A stretch of DNA of 64,000 nucleotides from Oxalobacteraceae bacterium CAVE-383 (GTDB lineage: Bacteria; Pseudomonadota; Gammaproteobacteria; Burkholderiales; Burkholderiaceae_D). The translations under genes were made by a program, and so were the position numbers. Of this stretch, positions 9,348 to 18,614 are shown one piece after another. Location of the stretch: NCBI GenBank assembly GCA_004134995.1, contig REGP01000004.1:1-64000 (forward strand). The letters are read 5' to 3'. The notes beneath the pieces were generated by a model, which was not told the origin of the DNA, did no database searches, and saw only the letters and a program-made list of their open reading frames with translations. Each line of letters begins with the position of its first letter. Within the stretch, counting starts at the first letter, position 1.

Positions 9348-10444
9348 GCAGGCTGTCCCGGTGCGCACGCGCCGGCATGCTGGCGCTTTGCCTGTCGGCG
9401 CTGGGCGGCTGCGGCACGCTCGGCTACTATGCGCAGGCGGCGCATGGCCAGTTTTCATTGCTGGCGCAGGCCAGGCCGATCGACGACTGGCTGGCCGATC
9501 CGCAAACGCCGCCGCACCTGCAGGACAAGTTGCGCGAATTGCAGCAGATACGCCGCTTTGCAGTCAGCGACCTGGGCCTGCCGGACAATGACAGCTATAC
9601 CACCTACGCCAAATTGCCGGGCCGCTACGCGCTGTGGAACGTCGTCGCCGCCCCGGCCTTGTCCCTGACGCCGCGCCGCTGGTGCTTTCCGGTTGCCGGC
9701 TGCGTCAATTACCGCGGTTATTACGATCATCAGGCGGCGCTGGATTTCGCCGCGCAGCTGAAGAACGAAGGCGACGACGTCCAGGTGCTGGGCGTGCCGG
9801 CTTATTCGACGCTGGGCTGGTTCAAGGACCCGGTGCTGTCGACATTCATCAATTACCCCGATGCCGAACTGGCGCGCCTGGTATTCCACGAGCTGGCGCA
9901 TCAGAAGTACTACATCAAAGGGGACAGCGAATTCAATGAGTCCTTTGCCACCGCCGTCGAATCGGCCGGCGTTGCGCGCTGGCTGCGGCAATACGGTACC
10001 GCGGCGCAGGAGCAGGCCTATCGCGTGTTCGAACAACGCAAGCGCGATTTCCTGGCGCTGCTGCTGCGGCGCCGCGCCGAACTGGGGCGCATCTACGCAT
10101 CGGATGCAGACGACAGCCAAAAGCTGCGGGAAAAGGCCGCGGTGTTCGACGCCCTGCGCGCCGATTACGAAGTTCTCAAACAGCATTGGGGCGGCTATGC
10201 CGGATACGATCGCTGGTTTGCGGCGCCGCTCTCGAATGCCCATCTGGCGCTGGTGGCGACTTATCACGATCTGGAGCCGGGCTTCGCGGCCTTGTTGCGG
10301 CAGTCCTCCGGTTTTCCGCAGTTTTATGCGAGGGTGAAGGCGCTGGGCGCGCTGGACAAGAACGCGCGGCATCAGGCATTGCGCGACTTGGCAAAAAATG
10401 CTTGCCCTGACGGATGTCCGCAGGATAGCATCACGAAAGAATAA
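9344..10444 (+). CDS. predicted zinc aminopeptidase lipoprotein (COG4324 family)
   Basis: This 366-residue protein has an N-terminal signal and lipobox (LSALGGC, Cys about residue 24), suggesting a lipid-anchored envelope protein. The HELAHQKYY motif near residue 190, followed by FNESFATAVE, gives the HExxH...E layout of a zinc peptidase. Length and sequence fit the predicted aminopeptidase family COG4324. Its ATG overlaps the stop of the oxidoreductase (9344-9347), making it the sixth gene of the coupled operon. It may trim peptides in the envelope before or during uptake; this is inference. Confidence 0.85.
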   Translation: MSRLSRCARAGMLALCLSALGGCGTLGYYAQAAHGQFSLLAQARPIDDWLADPQTPPHLQDKLRELQQIRRFAVSDLGLPDNDSYTTYAKLPGRYALWNVVAAPALSLTPRRWCFPVAGCVNYRGYYDHQAALDFAAQLKNEGDDVQVLGVPAYSTLGWFKDPVLSTFINYPDAELARLVFHELAHQKYYIKGDSEFNESFATAVESAGVARWLRQYGTAAQEQAYRVFEQRKRDFLALLLRRRAELGRIYASDADDSQKLREKAAVFDALRADYEVLKQHWGGYAGYDRWFAAPLSNAHLALVATYHDLEPGFAALLRQSSGFPQFYARVKALGALDKNARHQALRDLAKNACPDGCPQDSITKE

Positions 10445-10468
10445 AAAAACACTAGCGTGCTTTTTTTG
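10444..10468 (+). terminator. possible weak terminator after the peptide operon
   Basis: A-rich bases and CAC pair with GTG and a run of seven T around TAGC, with one bulge. The GC part of the stem is only three pairs, so the call is tentative. Confidence 0.35.
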
Positions 10469-10516
10469 ATCTTGAGCAAGTTCTGAGAGGCGATTGCCAC
10501 TGGAGACAAAGGCACC

Positions 10517-12220
10517 ATGGAAAAGATCTGGCTTTCATCGTATCCGGCCGGCGTTGCCGCCGAAATCGATCCCACCCGTTATCGCTCGGTCACGCAGTTG
10601 TTTGAAGAAGCGTTCGCCAAATTCGCCGACCGCAATGCCTATGTCTGCATGGGCAAGAACCTGACTTATGGCGAGATCGACAGGATGTCGAAGGTTTTTG
10701 CCGCCTGGCTGCAGCAGACCGGCATGCCGAAGGGCGCGCGGGTGGCGATCATGATGCCGAACGTCCTGCAATATCCGGTGGCGATCGCGGCCGTGCTGCG
10801 CGCCGGCTATACCGTGGTCAACGTCAATCCCTTGTATACGCCGCGCGAACTGGAACATCAATTGAAGGATTCCGGCGCCGAGGCGATCGTGGTGCTGGAA
10901 AATTTCGCCCACACCGTCGCCGCCGTGATCGCCAATACCGCGCTCAAGCATGTGGTGGTGGCCGACATGGGCGAGCTGCTCGGCATGAAGGGGCCGGTGG
11001 TCAATTTTGTGGTGCGCCGCGTCAAGAAAATGGTGCCGGCCTTTTCGCTGCCGCGATCGATCACTTTCAGGCAGGCGCTGGCGCAGGCCGCGCATATCCA
11101 GCCGACGCCGGTTACCCAGGCGCCGGAAGATATCGCCTTCCTGCAATATACCGGCGGCACCACGGGCGTGGCCAAGGGCGCGGCGCTGTCGCATCGCAAT
11201 ATCATTGCCAATGTATTGCAGTCCGAAGCGTGGCTGATGCCCGGCATCGAGGATGGTCTGCAGGCGGAACAACTGGTTTTCGTCTGCGCGCTGCCGCTTT
11301 ACCATATCTTCGCGCTGACGGTCTGCTGCCTGCTCGGCACGCGGCGCGGCGTATTGAACGTGCTGATCACCAATCCGCGCGATATCCCGGCGCTGGTCAA
11401 GGAACTGGGGCGGCACAAGGTCAGCACGCTGCCGGCGGTCAACACGCTGTATAACGCGATGCTGAACAATCCCGATTTCGCCAAGCTCGATTTTTCGAGC
11501 TACCGCTGCTGCGTGGCCGGCGGCATGGCGGTGCAAAAGGCGGTGGCCGACCGTTGGTTCAAAGTGACCGGCTGCCCGATCATCGAAGGCTACGGCCTCT
11601 CGGAAACCTCGCCGGTGGCCAGCGCCAATCCGATCAATATCACCGCCTATACCGGCACCATCGGCTTGCCGCTGCCGTCCACCGAAATCGCGATTCTGGA
11701 TGACGACGGCAAACCGGTGCCGCCGGGCCAGCCGGGCGAAATCGCCATTCGCGGGCCGCAGGTCATGGCCGGCTATTGGAACTGTCCGCTGGAAACGGCG
11801 AATGTCATGACGGACGACGGTTTCTTCAAATCGGGCGATATCGGCATCATGGATGAGCGCGGCTATACCCGCATCGTCGATCGCAAGAAAGACATGATCC
11901 TGGTGTCCGGCTTCAACGTCTATCCGAATGAAATCGAGGCGGTGGTGGCGCAGAATCCGGCGGTGCTGGAATGCGCCTGCGTCGGGGTGCCGGATGAACA
12001 TACCGGTGAAGCGGTCAAGCTGTTCGTGGTGCGCAAGGATCCGAACCTGACCGCCGAGCTATTGATGGCCTATTGCAAAATGCAGTTCACCGCGTACAAG
12101 AAACCAAAGCACATCGAATTCCGCGACGAATTGCCGAAAACGAATGTCGGCAAGATACTGCGCCGGGAATTGCGCGACAAGCCGGCCGGCGCTGCGGTGG
12201 CGACGGCGACATGCAAATAA
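10517..12220 (+). CDS. fadD: long-chain fatty acid-CoA ligase
   Basis: This 567-residue AMP-forming acyl-CoA synthetase activates free fatty acids for beta-oxidation. Motifs: the AMP-binding P-loop YTGGTTGVAKGAALSHRN near residue 213, GYGLSETSP near 360 and the C-terminal hinge and lysine region (DRKKDMILVSGFNVYPNEIE ... TNVGKILRR). Length fits FadD. The start at 10517 has GGAGACAAAGG upstream. A hotdog-fold thioesterase lies convergent 14 bases past the stop, which is a plausible functional pair in acyl-CoA balance. Confidence 0.92.
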   Translation: MEKIWLSSYPAGVAAEIDPTRYRSVTQLFEEAFAKFADRNAYVCMGKNLTYGEIDRMSKVFAAWLQQTGMPKGARVAIMMPNVLQYPVAIAAVLRAGYTVVNVNPLYTPRELEHQLKDSGAEAIVVLENFAHTVAAVIANTALKHVVVADMGELLGMKGPVVNFVVRRVKKMVPAFSLPRSITFRQALAQAAHIQPTPVTQAPEDIAFLQYTGGTTGVAKGAALSHRNIIANVLQSEAWLMPGIEDGLQAEQLVFVCALPLYHIFALTVCCLLGTRRGVLNVLITNPRDIPALVKELGRHKVSTLPAVNTLYNAMLNNPDFAKLDFSSYRCCVAGGMAVQKAVADRWFKVTGCPIIEGYGLSETSPVASANPINITAYTGTIGLPLPSTEIAILDDDGKPVPPGQPGEIAIRGPQVMAGYWNCPLETANVMTDDGFFKSGDIGIMDERGYTRIVDRKKDMILVSGFNVYPNEIEAVVAQNPAVLECACVGVPDEHTGEAVKLFVVRKDPNLTAELLMAYCKMQFTAYKKPKHIEFRDELPKTNVGKILRRELRDKPAGAAVATATCK

Positions 12221-12234
12221 AATAACCCGCCGGA

Positions 12235-12636
12235 TTACAGCGGAGGAATTGCGCGCGGCTTGCGGGTGGCGTCGGTGGCCACGTAGATCAGCGTGGCGTC
12301 GGTCACCTTGACGGTGTCGGCCTCCAGGCGATTGCGCTCCGCGTATACTTCCACGTGCACTGTGATCGAGGTCTTGCCGACCTTGACGATATCGGCATAG
12401 ATCGACAGCAGATCGCCGACGAATACGGGTTGCTTGAAAACAAAGGAGTCCACGGCGACGGTGGCCACGCGGCCGTTGGCGCGGCGGGTGGCGGGCAGGG
12501 AGCCGGCGATGTCGACCTGGGCCATGATCCAGCCGCCGAAAACATCGCCGTGCACGTTGGCGTCGGCCGGCATCGGCATGACGCGCAATTGGGGCATTCT
12601 GCCCGCCGGTAATTTGTTGTTGTTATCATCACTCAT
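12235..12636 (-). CDS. acyl-CoA thioesterase, YciA-like hotdog fold
   Basis: This 133-residue single hotdog-domain protein has the family motif GDVFGGWIMAQVDIAGSL (residues about 28-45), which includes the catalytic Asp. It hydrolyses acyl-CoA to free acid and CoA in the cytoplasm. It is convergent with fadD, and divergent from the Atm1-type transporter with 85 bases between starts. The start at 12636 gives MSDDNNNK. Confidence 0.88.
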   Translation of the reverse strand: MSDDNNNKLPAGRMPQLRVMPMPADANVHGDVFGGWIMAQVDIAGSLPATRRANGRVATVAVDSFVFKQPVFVGDLLSIYADIVKVGKTSITVHVEVYAERNRLEADTVKVTDATLIYVATDATRKPRAIPPL

Positions 12637-12721
12637 CTTTTATTCCTTGCGTCTATCTACAGTATTAATTTCGACATTATTGCATTAACGATAGCAGCAT
12701 AAACCAAAGCAAATACACTTC

Positions 12722-14566
12722 ATGCGCCAATATTCAGCAATTCCGCCCGCACCGTTGCCGGCAGACGGCAAGCCGATCAAAGCCAGTCCCGGCAGGGATT
12801 GGTCGACACTGAAAACCCTGCTGCCTTATCTCTGGACCTATAAATACCGCGTTTCCCTGGCGCTGACCTTTCTGGTCGCGGCCAAACTGGCCAACGTCGG
12901 CGTGCCGCTGCTGATGAAAAAGCTGATCGACGGGCTCACCATTTCGCCGTCGGATCCGCATGCGCTGCTGGTATTGCCGGTGGGGATCCTGCTGGCTTAC
13001 GGCGCATTGCGGCTGGCCACCACCGCCTTTACCGAATTGCGCGAATTCGTCTTCGCCAAAGTCACCCAGCGCGCCGTTCGCACCATTGCCCTGAAAGTCT
13101 TCAGGCACTTGCACTCGCTGTCCATGCGCTTTCACCTGAATCGCCAGACCGGCGGCATGACGCGCGATATCGAGCGCGGCACGCGCGGCGTATCTTCCCT
13201 GGTGTCGTATACGCTGTTCAGCATCCTGCCGACGCTGATCGAAATAGCGCTGGTCATCGCCTATCTGGCCTGGCATTACGACATCTGGTTTTCGGTCATT
13301 ACCGCCGGCGCCCTGGTCTGCTATATCGCCTTTACCGTGTCCGTCACCGAATGGCGCACGCATTTCCGCCGCACCATGAACGACCTGGATTCGAAAGCCA
13401 ATACCAGGGCCATCGATTCGCTGATCAATTATGAGACCGTCAAATACTTCGGCAACGCGGATTATGAAGCGCAACGCTACGACGAGGGGCTGCAGCGTTA
13501 CGAAGCCGCGGCGGTCAAATCGCAGGCTTCGCTGTCGCTGCTCAATACCGGGCAATCGACCATCATCGCGATCGCCGTCACGCTGATCCTCTGGCGCGCC
13601 ACCAACGGCGTGATCAATCATACGATGACGCTGGGCGATCTGGTGCTGGTGAATTCATTCATGATCCAGTTGTATATCCCGCTGGGATTCCTGGGCGTAA
13701 TTTACCGCGAGATCAAGCAAAGCCTGGCGGATATGGAACGTCTTTTTTCGTTGCTGGAACAGGACCAGGAAATCGCCGACGCGGCGGACGCCACGGCGCT
13801 GCTGGCGCCGGCCGGCGACGTGCGCTTCTCGCATGTCGATTTCGGCTACGAAGCGAAGCGCCAGATCCTGTTCGACGTCGATTTCACCATCGCGGTAGGC
13901 ACCACCACGGCCGTGGTCGGCCACAGCGGTTCCGGCAAGTCGACGCTGTCGCGGCTGCTGTTCCGCTTCTACGATATCGATGCCGGCGCCATCACCATCG
14001 GCGGCCAGGATGTGCGGCATGCGACGCAGAATTCGCTGCGCCATGCGATCGGCATCGTGCCGCAGGATACGGTGCTGTTCAACGATACGATTGAATACAA
14101 TATCGCCTATGGCGATCCGGGCTGCGGCAAGGACCGGATCATCGCCGCGGCCAAGGCGGCCTCGATCCACGATTTCATCATGTCGCTGCCGGACGGCTAT
14201 GCCAGCATGGTCGGCGAGCGCGGCCTGAAATTGTCCGGCGGCGAAAAGCAGCGCGTGGCGATTGCGCGCACGCTGCTGAAAAATCCCGCTATCCTGATTT
14301 TCGACGAAGCCACCTCGGCGCTGGATTCGAAAGCCGAACAGGCGATCCAGTCGCAGCTCAAGGACATCGCGCGCGACCGGACCACGCTGGTGATCGCGCA
14401 TCGCCTGTCGACCATTGCCGACGCGCAGCAGATACTGGTATTGGATGCCGGCCGCATCGTCGAGCGCGGAACCCACGGCGAACTGCTGGCCGAGGACGGC
14501 CTGTACCGGCAGATGTGGCAATTGCAGCAGGCGCGCCAGGAAATGGAATTGACGCCCGCGCTGTAG
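12722..14566 (+). CDS. Atm1-type ABC exporter (fused membrane and ATPase domains)
   Basis: This 614-residue half-transporter is related to mitochondrial Atm1 and bacterial Atm1 exporters of glutathione conjugates or heavy-metal complexes. The membrane domain covers about residues 35-330. The ATPase has Walker A VGHSGSGKST, signature LSGGEKQR, Walker B ILIFDEATSALD and H-loop IAHRLSTI. The intracellular stretch RAIDSLINYETVKYFGN is typical of the Atm1/HMT1 group and sets it apart from MsbA at 29951. It acts as a homodimer in the inner membrane. The LysR gene follows 83 bases downstream on the same strand. Confidence 0.9.
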   Translation: MRQYSAIPPAPLPADGKPIKASPGRDWSTLKTLLPYLWTYKYRVSLALTFLVAAKLANVGVPLLMKKLIDGLTISPSDPHALLVLPVGILLAYGALRLATTAFTELREFVFAKVTQRAVRTIALKVFRHLHSLSMRFHLNRQTGGMTRDIERGTRGVSSLVSYTLFSILPTLIEIALVIAYLAWHYDIWFSVITAGALVCYIAFTVSVTEWRTHFRRTMNDLDSKANTRAIDSLINYETVKYFGNADYEAQRYDEGLQRYEAAAVKSQASLSLLNTGQSTIIAIAVTLILWRATNGVINHTMTLGDLVLVNSFMIQLYIPLGFLGVIYREIKQSLADMERLFSLLEQDQEIADAADATALLAPAGDVRFSHVDFGYEAKRQILFDVDFTIAVGTTTAVVGHSGSGKSTLSRLLFRFYDIDAGAITIGGQDVRHATQNSLRHAIGIVPQDTVLFNDTIEYNIAYGDPGCGKDRIIAAAKAASIHDFIMSLPDGYASMVGERGLKLSGGEKQRVAIARTLLKNPAILIFDEATSALDSKAEQAIQSQLKDIARDRTTLVIAHRLSTIADAQQILVLDAGRIVERGTHGELLAEDGLYRQMWQLQQARQEMELTPAL

Positions 14567-14649
14567 CGGCCGTCGGAATGCATTTCATCAACACGCATTC
14601 ATAAACGCACGAACTGATAAACGAACTTATAAAGCTTACGGTCGAAAAA

Positions 14650-15657
14650 ATGGAAACAAAATGGCTGGAAGATTTTATTTCGCTGGCGGAAACGCATAGT
14701 TTCAGCCGCTCGGCGGAATTGCGCCACGTCACGCAGCCCGCATTTTCGCGCCGCATCCAGTCGCTGGAGGCATGGCTGGGCGCCGACCTGATCGACCGCA
14801 CCGCCTATCCCACGCGGCTGACCGAAGCCGGCGCGGTATTCTACGAACAGGCCGTCGAAATGCTGGGGCAGATCATCAACACCCGCGCGCTGTTGCGGGG
14901 CAACCGGCCGACGGCGCCGATCACGATTGATTTCGCGGTGCCGCATTCGCTCTCGCTGACCTACATCCCGAAATGGCTGAGCCGCCTGGAGCGGAGCTTC
15001 GGCGCCGTGAATACGCGGCTGATGGCCTTGAATGTGCACGACGCCGTCATGACGCTGGTCGAGGGCGGCTGCGATCTGCTGCTCTGCTATCACCATCCGC
15101 GCCAGCCGGTGCAGCTCGACGCCGACCGCTACGACATGCTGCAGCTTGGCCAGGAAACCCTGCGCGCCTATGCCCATTGCGACAAGAGCGGCAAGCCGGA
15201 TTATGAATTGCCCGGCGCCGAACTGCAGCCTTTGCCGTTTCTTTCCTACACCAGCAACGCCTATCTGGGCCGCATGGTCGAGCTGATCCTGTCCGATCCG
15301 AAAAGCCCGCTGCATCTGGTCAAGCGCTATGAGACGGATATGGCCGAAAGTCTGAAAATGATGGCGCTGGAAGGGCATGGCATCGCCTTCCTGCCGCAGT
15401 CTTCGGTATTGCGCGAAGTGCGCTACAAGCAATTGGCGGCGGCCGACGGCGGCCAGAGCGGCTGGTCGGTCGACATGGAAATCCGGCTGTACCGCGAGCG
15501 GCCGACCGCGCAGCGCGGCGGTAAAGCCATCGTCGATCGCCTGTGGAATCATTTATCGCAACTTCAGCTTGCCAGCGGGCCGAAAACAGCGGATAAATTC
15601 GAAACAGCCGCGAAACCGGCAGGCCGGCGCAGCCGGACTTCCAAAGCGGCTGGATGA
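14650..15657 (+). CDS. LysR-family transcriptional regulator (HypT/YjiE-like)
   Basis: This 335-residue regulator has an N-terminal winged helix-turn-helix (FISLAETHSFSRSAELRHVTQPAFSRRIQSLE, about residues 8-40) and a substrate-binding domain. The beginning METKWLEDFISLAE with RHVTQPAFSRRIQ resembles the HypT/YjiE subgroup, which responds to hypochlorite in E. coli; assignment to that function is only by resemblance. The tail is basic (GRRSRTSKAAG). An inverted repeat ATTATG-N9-CATAAT at 15660-15680, immediately past its stop and upstream of gdhA, is a possible operator. Confidence 0.85.
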   Translation: METKWLEDFISLAETHSFSRSAELRHVTQPAFSRRIQSLEAWLGADLIDRTAYPTRLTEAGAVFYEQAVEMLGQIINTRALLRGNRPTAPITIDFAVPHSLSLTYIPKWLSRLERSFGAVNTRLMALNVHDAVMTLVEGGCDLLLCYHHPRQPVQLDADRYDMLQLGQETLRAYAHCDKSGKPDYELPGAELQPLPFLSYTSNAYLGRMVELILSDPKSPLHLVKRYETDMAESLKMMALEGHGIAFLPQSSVLREVRYKQLAAADGGQSGWSVDMEIRLYRERPTAQRGGKAIVDRLWNHLSQLQLASGPKTADKFETAAKPAGRRSRTSKAAG

Positions 15658-15771
15658 GGATTATGCAAAAAAGACATAATTGCATGCGTACAAAGCATTG
15701 GCATTACAAGGGGGCATTCTCTTACATTGCCTACTGACGAAAAATACAGTCGCCTACAGGAGTAATGCAGC

Positions 15772-17067
15772 ATGTCCGAATCCTTGATCAAACACCAGAT
15801 ACCTTCCTATCTTACAAACAACGACCTCGGTCCATGGGGCGTTTACCTGCAGCAGATAGATCGCGTGACGCCGCATCTGGGATCGCTGGCGCGCTGGGTC
15901 GAAACCCTGAAACGGCCGAAGCGGATGCTGATCGTGGACGTCCCGATCGAACGCGACGACGGCAGCATCGCCCACTATGAAGGCTATCGCGTGCAGCACA
16001 ATACCTCGCGCGGCCCCGGCAAGGGCGGGGTGCGTTTCCACCAGGACGTCACGCTGTCGGAAGTCATGGCGCTGTCGGCCTGGATGACGGTGAAGAATGC
16101 CGCGGTCAACGTGCCGTACGGCGGCGCCAAGGGCGGCATCAGGGTCGACCCCAAGACCTTGTCGCGCGGCGAGCTGATGCGCCTGACGCGCCGCTATACG
16201 AGCGAAATCGGCATCATCATCGGCCCCAACAAGGATATTCCGGCGCCGGACGTCGGCACCGACACGCAGATCATGGCGTGGATGATGGACACTTATTCGA
16301 TGAACCAGGGCAGCACCGCTTCCGGCGTCGTGACCGGCAAGCCGATTTCGCTCGGCGGCAGCCTGGGCCGGCATGAAGCGACCGGCCGTGGCGTGTTCGT
16401 CGTGGGCGGCGAAGCGGCGGCCAAGATCGGCATGGACATCGTCGGCGCGCGCGTTTCGGTGCAGGGTTTCGGCAACGTCGGCGGGATTGCGGCGCGCCTG
16501 TTCGCCGATGCCGGCGCCAAAGTCGTCGCCGTGCAGGACCACAAGACCACGGTGCACCGCAGCAGCGGCCTGGATATTCATGCATTGCAGGAGCATGTCG
16601 CCAAGTTCGGCAGCGTCGAAGGTTTCCCGGGCGGCGAGCAGATCGACGATCGCGCACAGTTTTGGAGCTTGCCTTGCGATATATTGGTGCCGGCGGCGCT
16701 GGAGCAGCAGATCAACGCCGGCAATGCCGGGAAAATCCAGGCCAGGATCGTGCTGGAAGGCGCCAATGGCCCGACCACGCCGGAAGCCGACGATATCCTG
16801 CGCGACAAGGGCATCCTGCTGGTGCCGGACGTGATCGCCAACGCCGGCGGCGTGACCGTCAGCTATTTCGAATGGGTGCAGGATTTTTCGAGTTTCTTCT
16901 GGACCGAAGACGAGATCAATCTGCGGCTGACGCGCATCATGCGCGATGCGTTCAACGCGGTCTGGCAACTGGCTGACGAAAAGAAGGTTTCATTGCGTAC
17001 AGCGGCGTTTATCGTGGCTTGTACGCGGGTATTGCAGGCGCGCGAAATGCGCGGCCTGTATCCATGA
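15772..17067 (+). CDS. gdhA: glutamate dehydrogenase (Glu/Leu/Phe/Val dehydrogenase family)
   Basis: This 431-residue enzyme interconverts glutamate and 2-oxoglutarate plus ammonia. Motifs: [10 protein letters not shown] around the catalytic lysine region near residue 120, [14 protein letters not shown] near 150, and the nucleotide-binding turn VQGFGNVGG near 230. Length fits the hexameric 45-kDa type. AGGAG lies ten bases before the ATG. The adjoining gltIJKL uptake operon suggests a joined role in glutamate use. Confidence 0.93.
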   Translation: MSESLIKHQIPSYLTNNDLGPWGVYLQQIDRVTPHLGSLARWVETLKRPKRMLIVDVPIERDDGSIAHYEGYRVQHNTSRGPGKGGVRFHQDVTLSEVMALSAWMTVKNAAVNVPYGGAKGGIRVDPKTLSRGELMRLTRRYTSEIGIIIGPNKDIPAPDVGTDTQIMAWMMDTYSMNQGSTASGVVTGKPISLGGSLGRHEATGRGVFVVGGEAAAKIGMDIVGARVSVQGFGNVGGIAARLFADAGAKVVAVQDHKTTVHRSSGLDIHALQEHVAKFGSVEGFPGGEQIDDRAQFWSLPCDILVPAALEQQINAGNAGKIQARIVLEGANGPTTPEADDILRDKGILLVPDVIANAGGVTVSYFEWVQDFSSFFWTEDEINLRLTRIMRDAFNAVWQLADEKKVSLRTAAFIVACTRVLQAREMRGLYP

Positions 17068-17575
17068 TCCCGGTACGAACGCTTAAGATGCTCGAGGCAG
17101 GGCACACACAGGCAAGTAAACAAGTACGTAAAAATACTTGCTTGTAAGTTTATGTCATAAAAGAAAGTGCACCCCTCCGGATGGCGTTGTCCGTTCATCC
17201 GGACGAGCCGGAGGCCGGGGAATGCCAAGAATTGGTTTTTGAGGAGGAGACATCGGTATTATTCCTAAAAATGCACCCCGTTCGCCGGGAGATGCCTCTA
17301 TTTTCTTCTCATGAATCATTCAGTAGCGGCCGGGCGCGTGCAGTCTTTGCATGGCCTGGTTCTTGCAGTTATGTTGCGGGATAAGCAATGCGTTGCCGTT
17401 ATTGCGTCCCTGAATGAAGCAATAAGTGATGTCCGCACGTTTTTGTGTTGAAATGTGCAAGCAGAAAAAAACACATGATTTTATTCAAAGAATTAATCAT
17501 TTTATTCAGTGTAGAAAAACTACTTTCATAAAATGGTTTTGATACACTAAGTGCACAATTTTTTCAGGAGGGTTT
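17068..17575 (+). other. 508-bp intergenic region upstream of gltI
   Basis: No credible gene. A 67-codon frame at 17181-17384 has no ribosome binding site and no recognisable product. Seen here: an inverted repeat TCCGGATG / CATCCGGA (17176-17183 and 17196-17203), two TGCACC half-sites (17168 and 17272), a sigma-54-like promoter at 17352-17367, and an AT-rich 5' leader up to gltI. No T-tailed terminator for gdhA is evident. Confidence 0.6.
17352..17367 (+). promoter_or_regulatory. candidate sigma-54 promoter of gltI with upstream NtrC-like half-sites
   Basis: TGGCCTGGTTCTTGCA fits the -24/-12 layout TGGCACG-N4-TTGCA, with the invariant GG and GC at correct spacing and two mismatches. TGCACC half-sites resembling the NtrC consensus lie 80 and 184 bases upstream, a normal enhancer distance. 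It implies a leader of about 200 bases before gltI. Not confirmed; one such match can occur by chance. Confidence 0.4.
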
Positions 17576-18529
17576 ATGAAGTTATCGAAATTTGCAGGTT
17601 TGCTGATCGGCGTCGGCGTATTGGCCGGGGCAGTTCAGGTGCAGGCGCAGGAGTTGACCGGCACCCTGAAAAAAGTCAAGGACACGGGTACGCTGACTTT
17701 GGGCGTTCGCGATTCCTCCATTCCATTTTCTTATCTGGACGACAACCAGTCGTACCAGGGTTATTCGATCGATCTTTGCATGAAAGCCGCGACTGCCGTG
17801 CAAAAATCGCTGGGCATGACCAAGATGGACGTGAAAATGGTGCCTGTCACATCGGCCACGCGCATCCCTCTGATGGCCAACGGCACCGTCGATCTGGAGT
17901 GCGGTTCGACCACCAACAACATGGAGCGCCAGCAGCAGGTCTCGTTTGCGCCGACCACGTTCGTGACGGCAAATCGCGTACTCGCCAAGAAAGCGTCCAA
18001 CGTCAAGGTGCTGGATGACCTGAAAGGCAAGACCGTGGTGTCGACTTCCGGCACATCGAATCTGAAGCAATTGACGCAACTGAACGCCGAACGCAATCTG
18101 GGCATGAACATCCTGACGGCAAAAGATCACGCAGAAGCGTTCCTGATGGTCGAAACCGGCCGCGCAACGGCATTCGTGATGGATGATATCCTGCTGTCCT
18201 CGCTGGCCGCTACATCAAAGGCGCCTGGCGACTACATGATCAGCACCGAAGCATTGTCGGTCGAGCCGTACGGCCTGATCGAACGCAAGGGCGATCCTGC
18301 ATTCAAGAAGGTCGTCGATACAGCCATCATCAATCTGATGAAGTCCGGCGAAATCAACAAGATCTACGCCAAGTGGTTCAACTCGCCGATTCCGCCAAAA
18401 GGCATCAACCTGAATATCCCGATGAGCCCGCAACTGGCGGCAGTGATTGCCAAGCCGACCGATTCGGGCGAACCATCGGCTTATGCGGTGGTGCCTGATG
18501 CGCAGAAAAACACAGGCAAGAAGAAATAA
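17576..18529 (+). CDS. gltI: glutamate/aspartate ABC transporter, periplasmic binding protein
   Basis: This 317-residue binding protein has a signal peptide (about residues 1-24, ending VQAQ). Its SBP_bac_3 body starts LKKVKDTGTLTLGVRDSSIPFSYLDD and continues with VPVTSATRIPLMANGTVDLECGSTTNN, closely resembling E. coli GltI. It binds glutamate and aspartate in the periplasm and delivers them to GltJK. AGGAGGG lies just before the ATG. A hairpin terminator at 18543 probably makes its message more abundant than that of gltJKL. Confidence 0.93.
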   Translation: MKLSKFAGLLIGVGVLAGAVQVQAQELTGTLKKVKDTGTLTLGVRDSSIPFSYLDDNQSYQGYSIDLCMKAATAVQKSLGMTKMDVKMVPVTSATRIPLMANGTVDLECGSTTNNMERQQQVSFAPTTFVTANRVLAKKASNVKVLDDLKGKTVVSTSGTSNLKQLTQLNAERNLGMNILTAKDHAEAFLMVETGRATAFVMDDILLSSLAATSKAPGDYMISTEALSVEPYGLIERKGDPAFKKVVDTAIINLMKSGEINKIYAKWFNSPIPPKGINLNIPMSPQLAAVIAKPTDSGEPSAYAVVPDAQKNTGKKK

Positions 18530-18542
18530 TCGTTTCGATAGC

Positions 18543-18575
18543 AAAAAAACAGGGAGGCCAGCCTCCCTGTTTTTG
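18543..18575 (+). terminator. intra-operon attenuating terminator after gltI
   Basis: ACAGGGAGGC pairs perfectly with GCCTCCCTGT, followed by TTTTTG. It lies between gltI and gltJ and would cut transcript levels of the permease genes relative to the binding protein. Confidence 0.8.
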
Positions 18576-18614
18576 TTCTGAACCAACGACTCGATAAGAT
18601 AGCGAGACAAGCTT

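Noticed and set aside
7794-9458. A 554-codon minus-strand frame across the molybdopterin oxidoreductase
   Set aside because: Antisense shadow of a well-supported gene; composition is Arg/His/Gln-rich without motifs.
17181-17384. A 67-codon frame in the gltI upstream region
   Set aside because: No ribosome binding site, no homology I can recognise, and it overlaps the candidate sigma-54 promoter.
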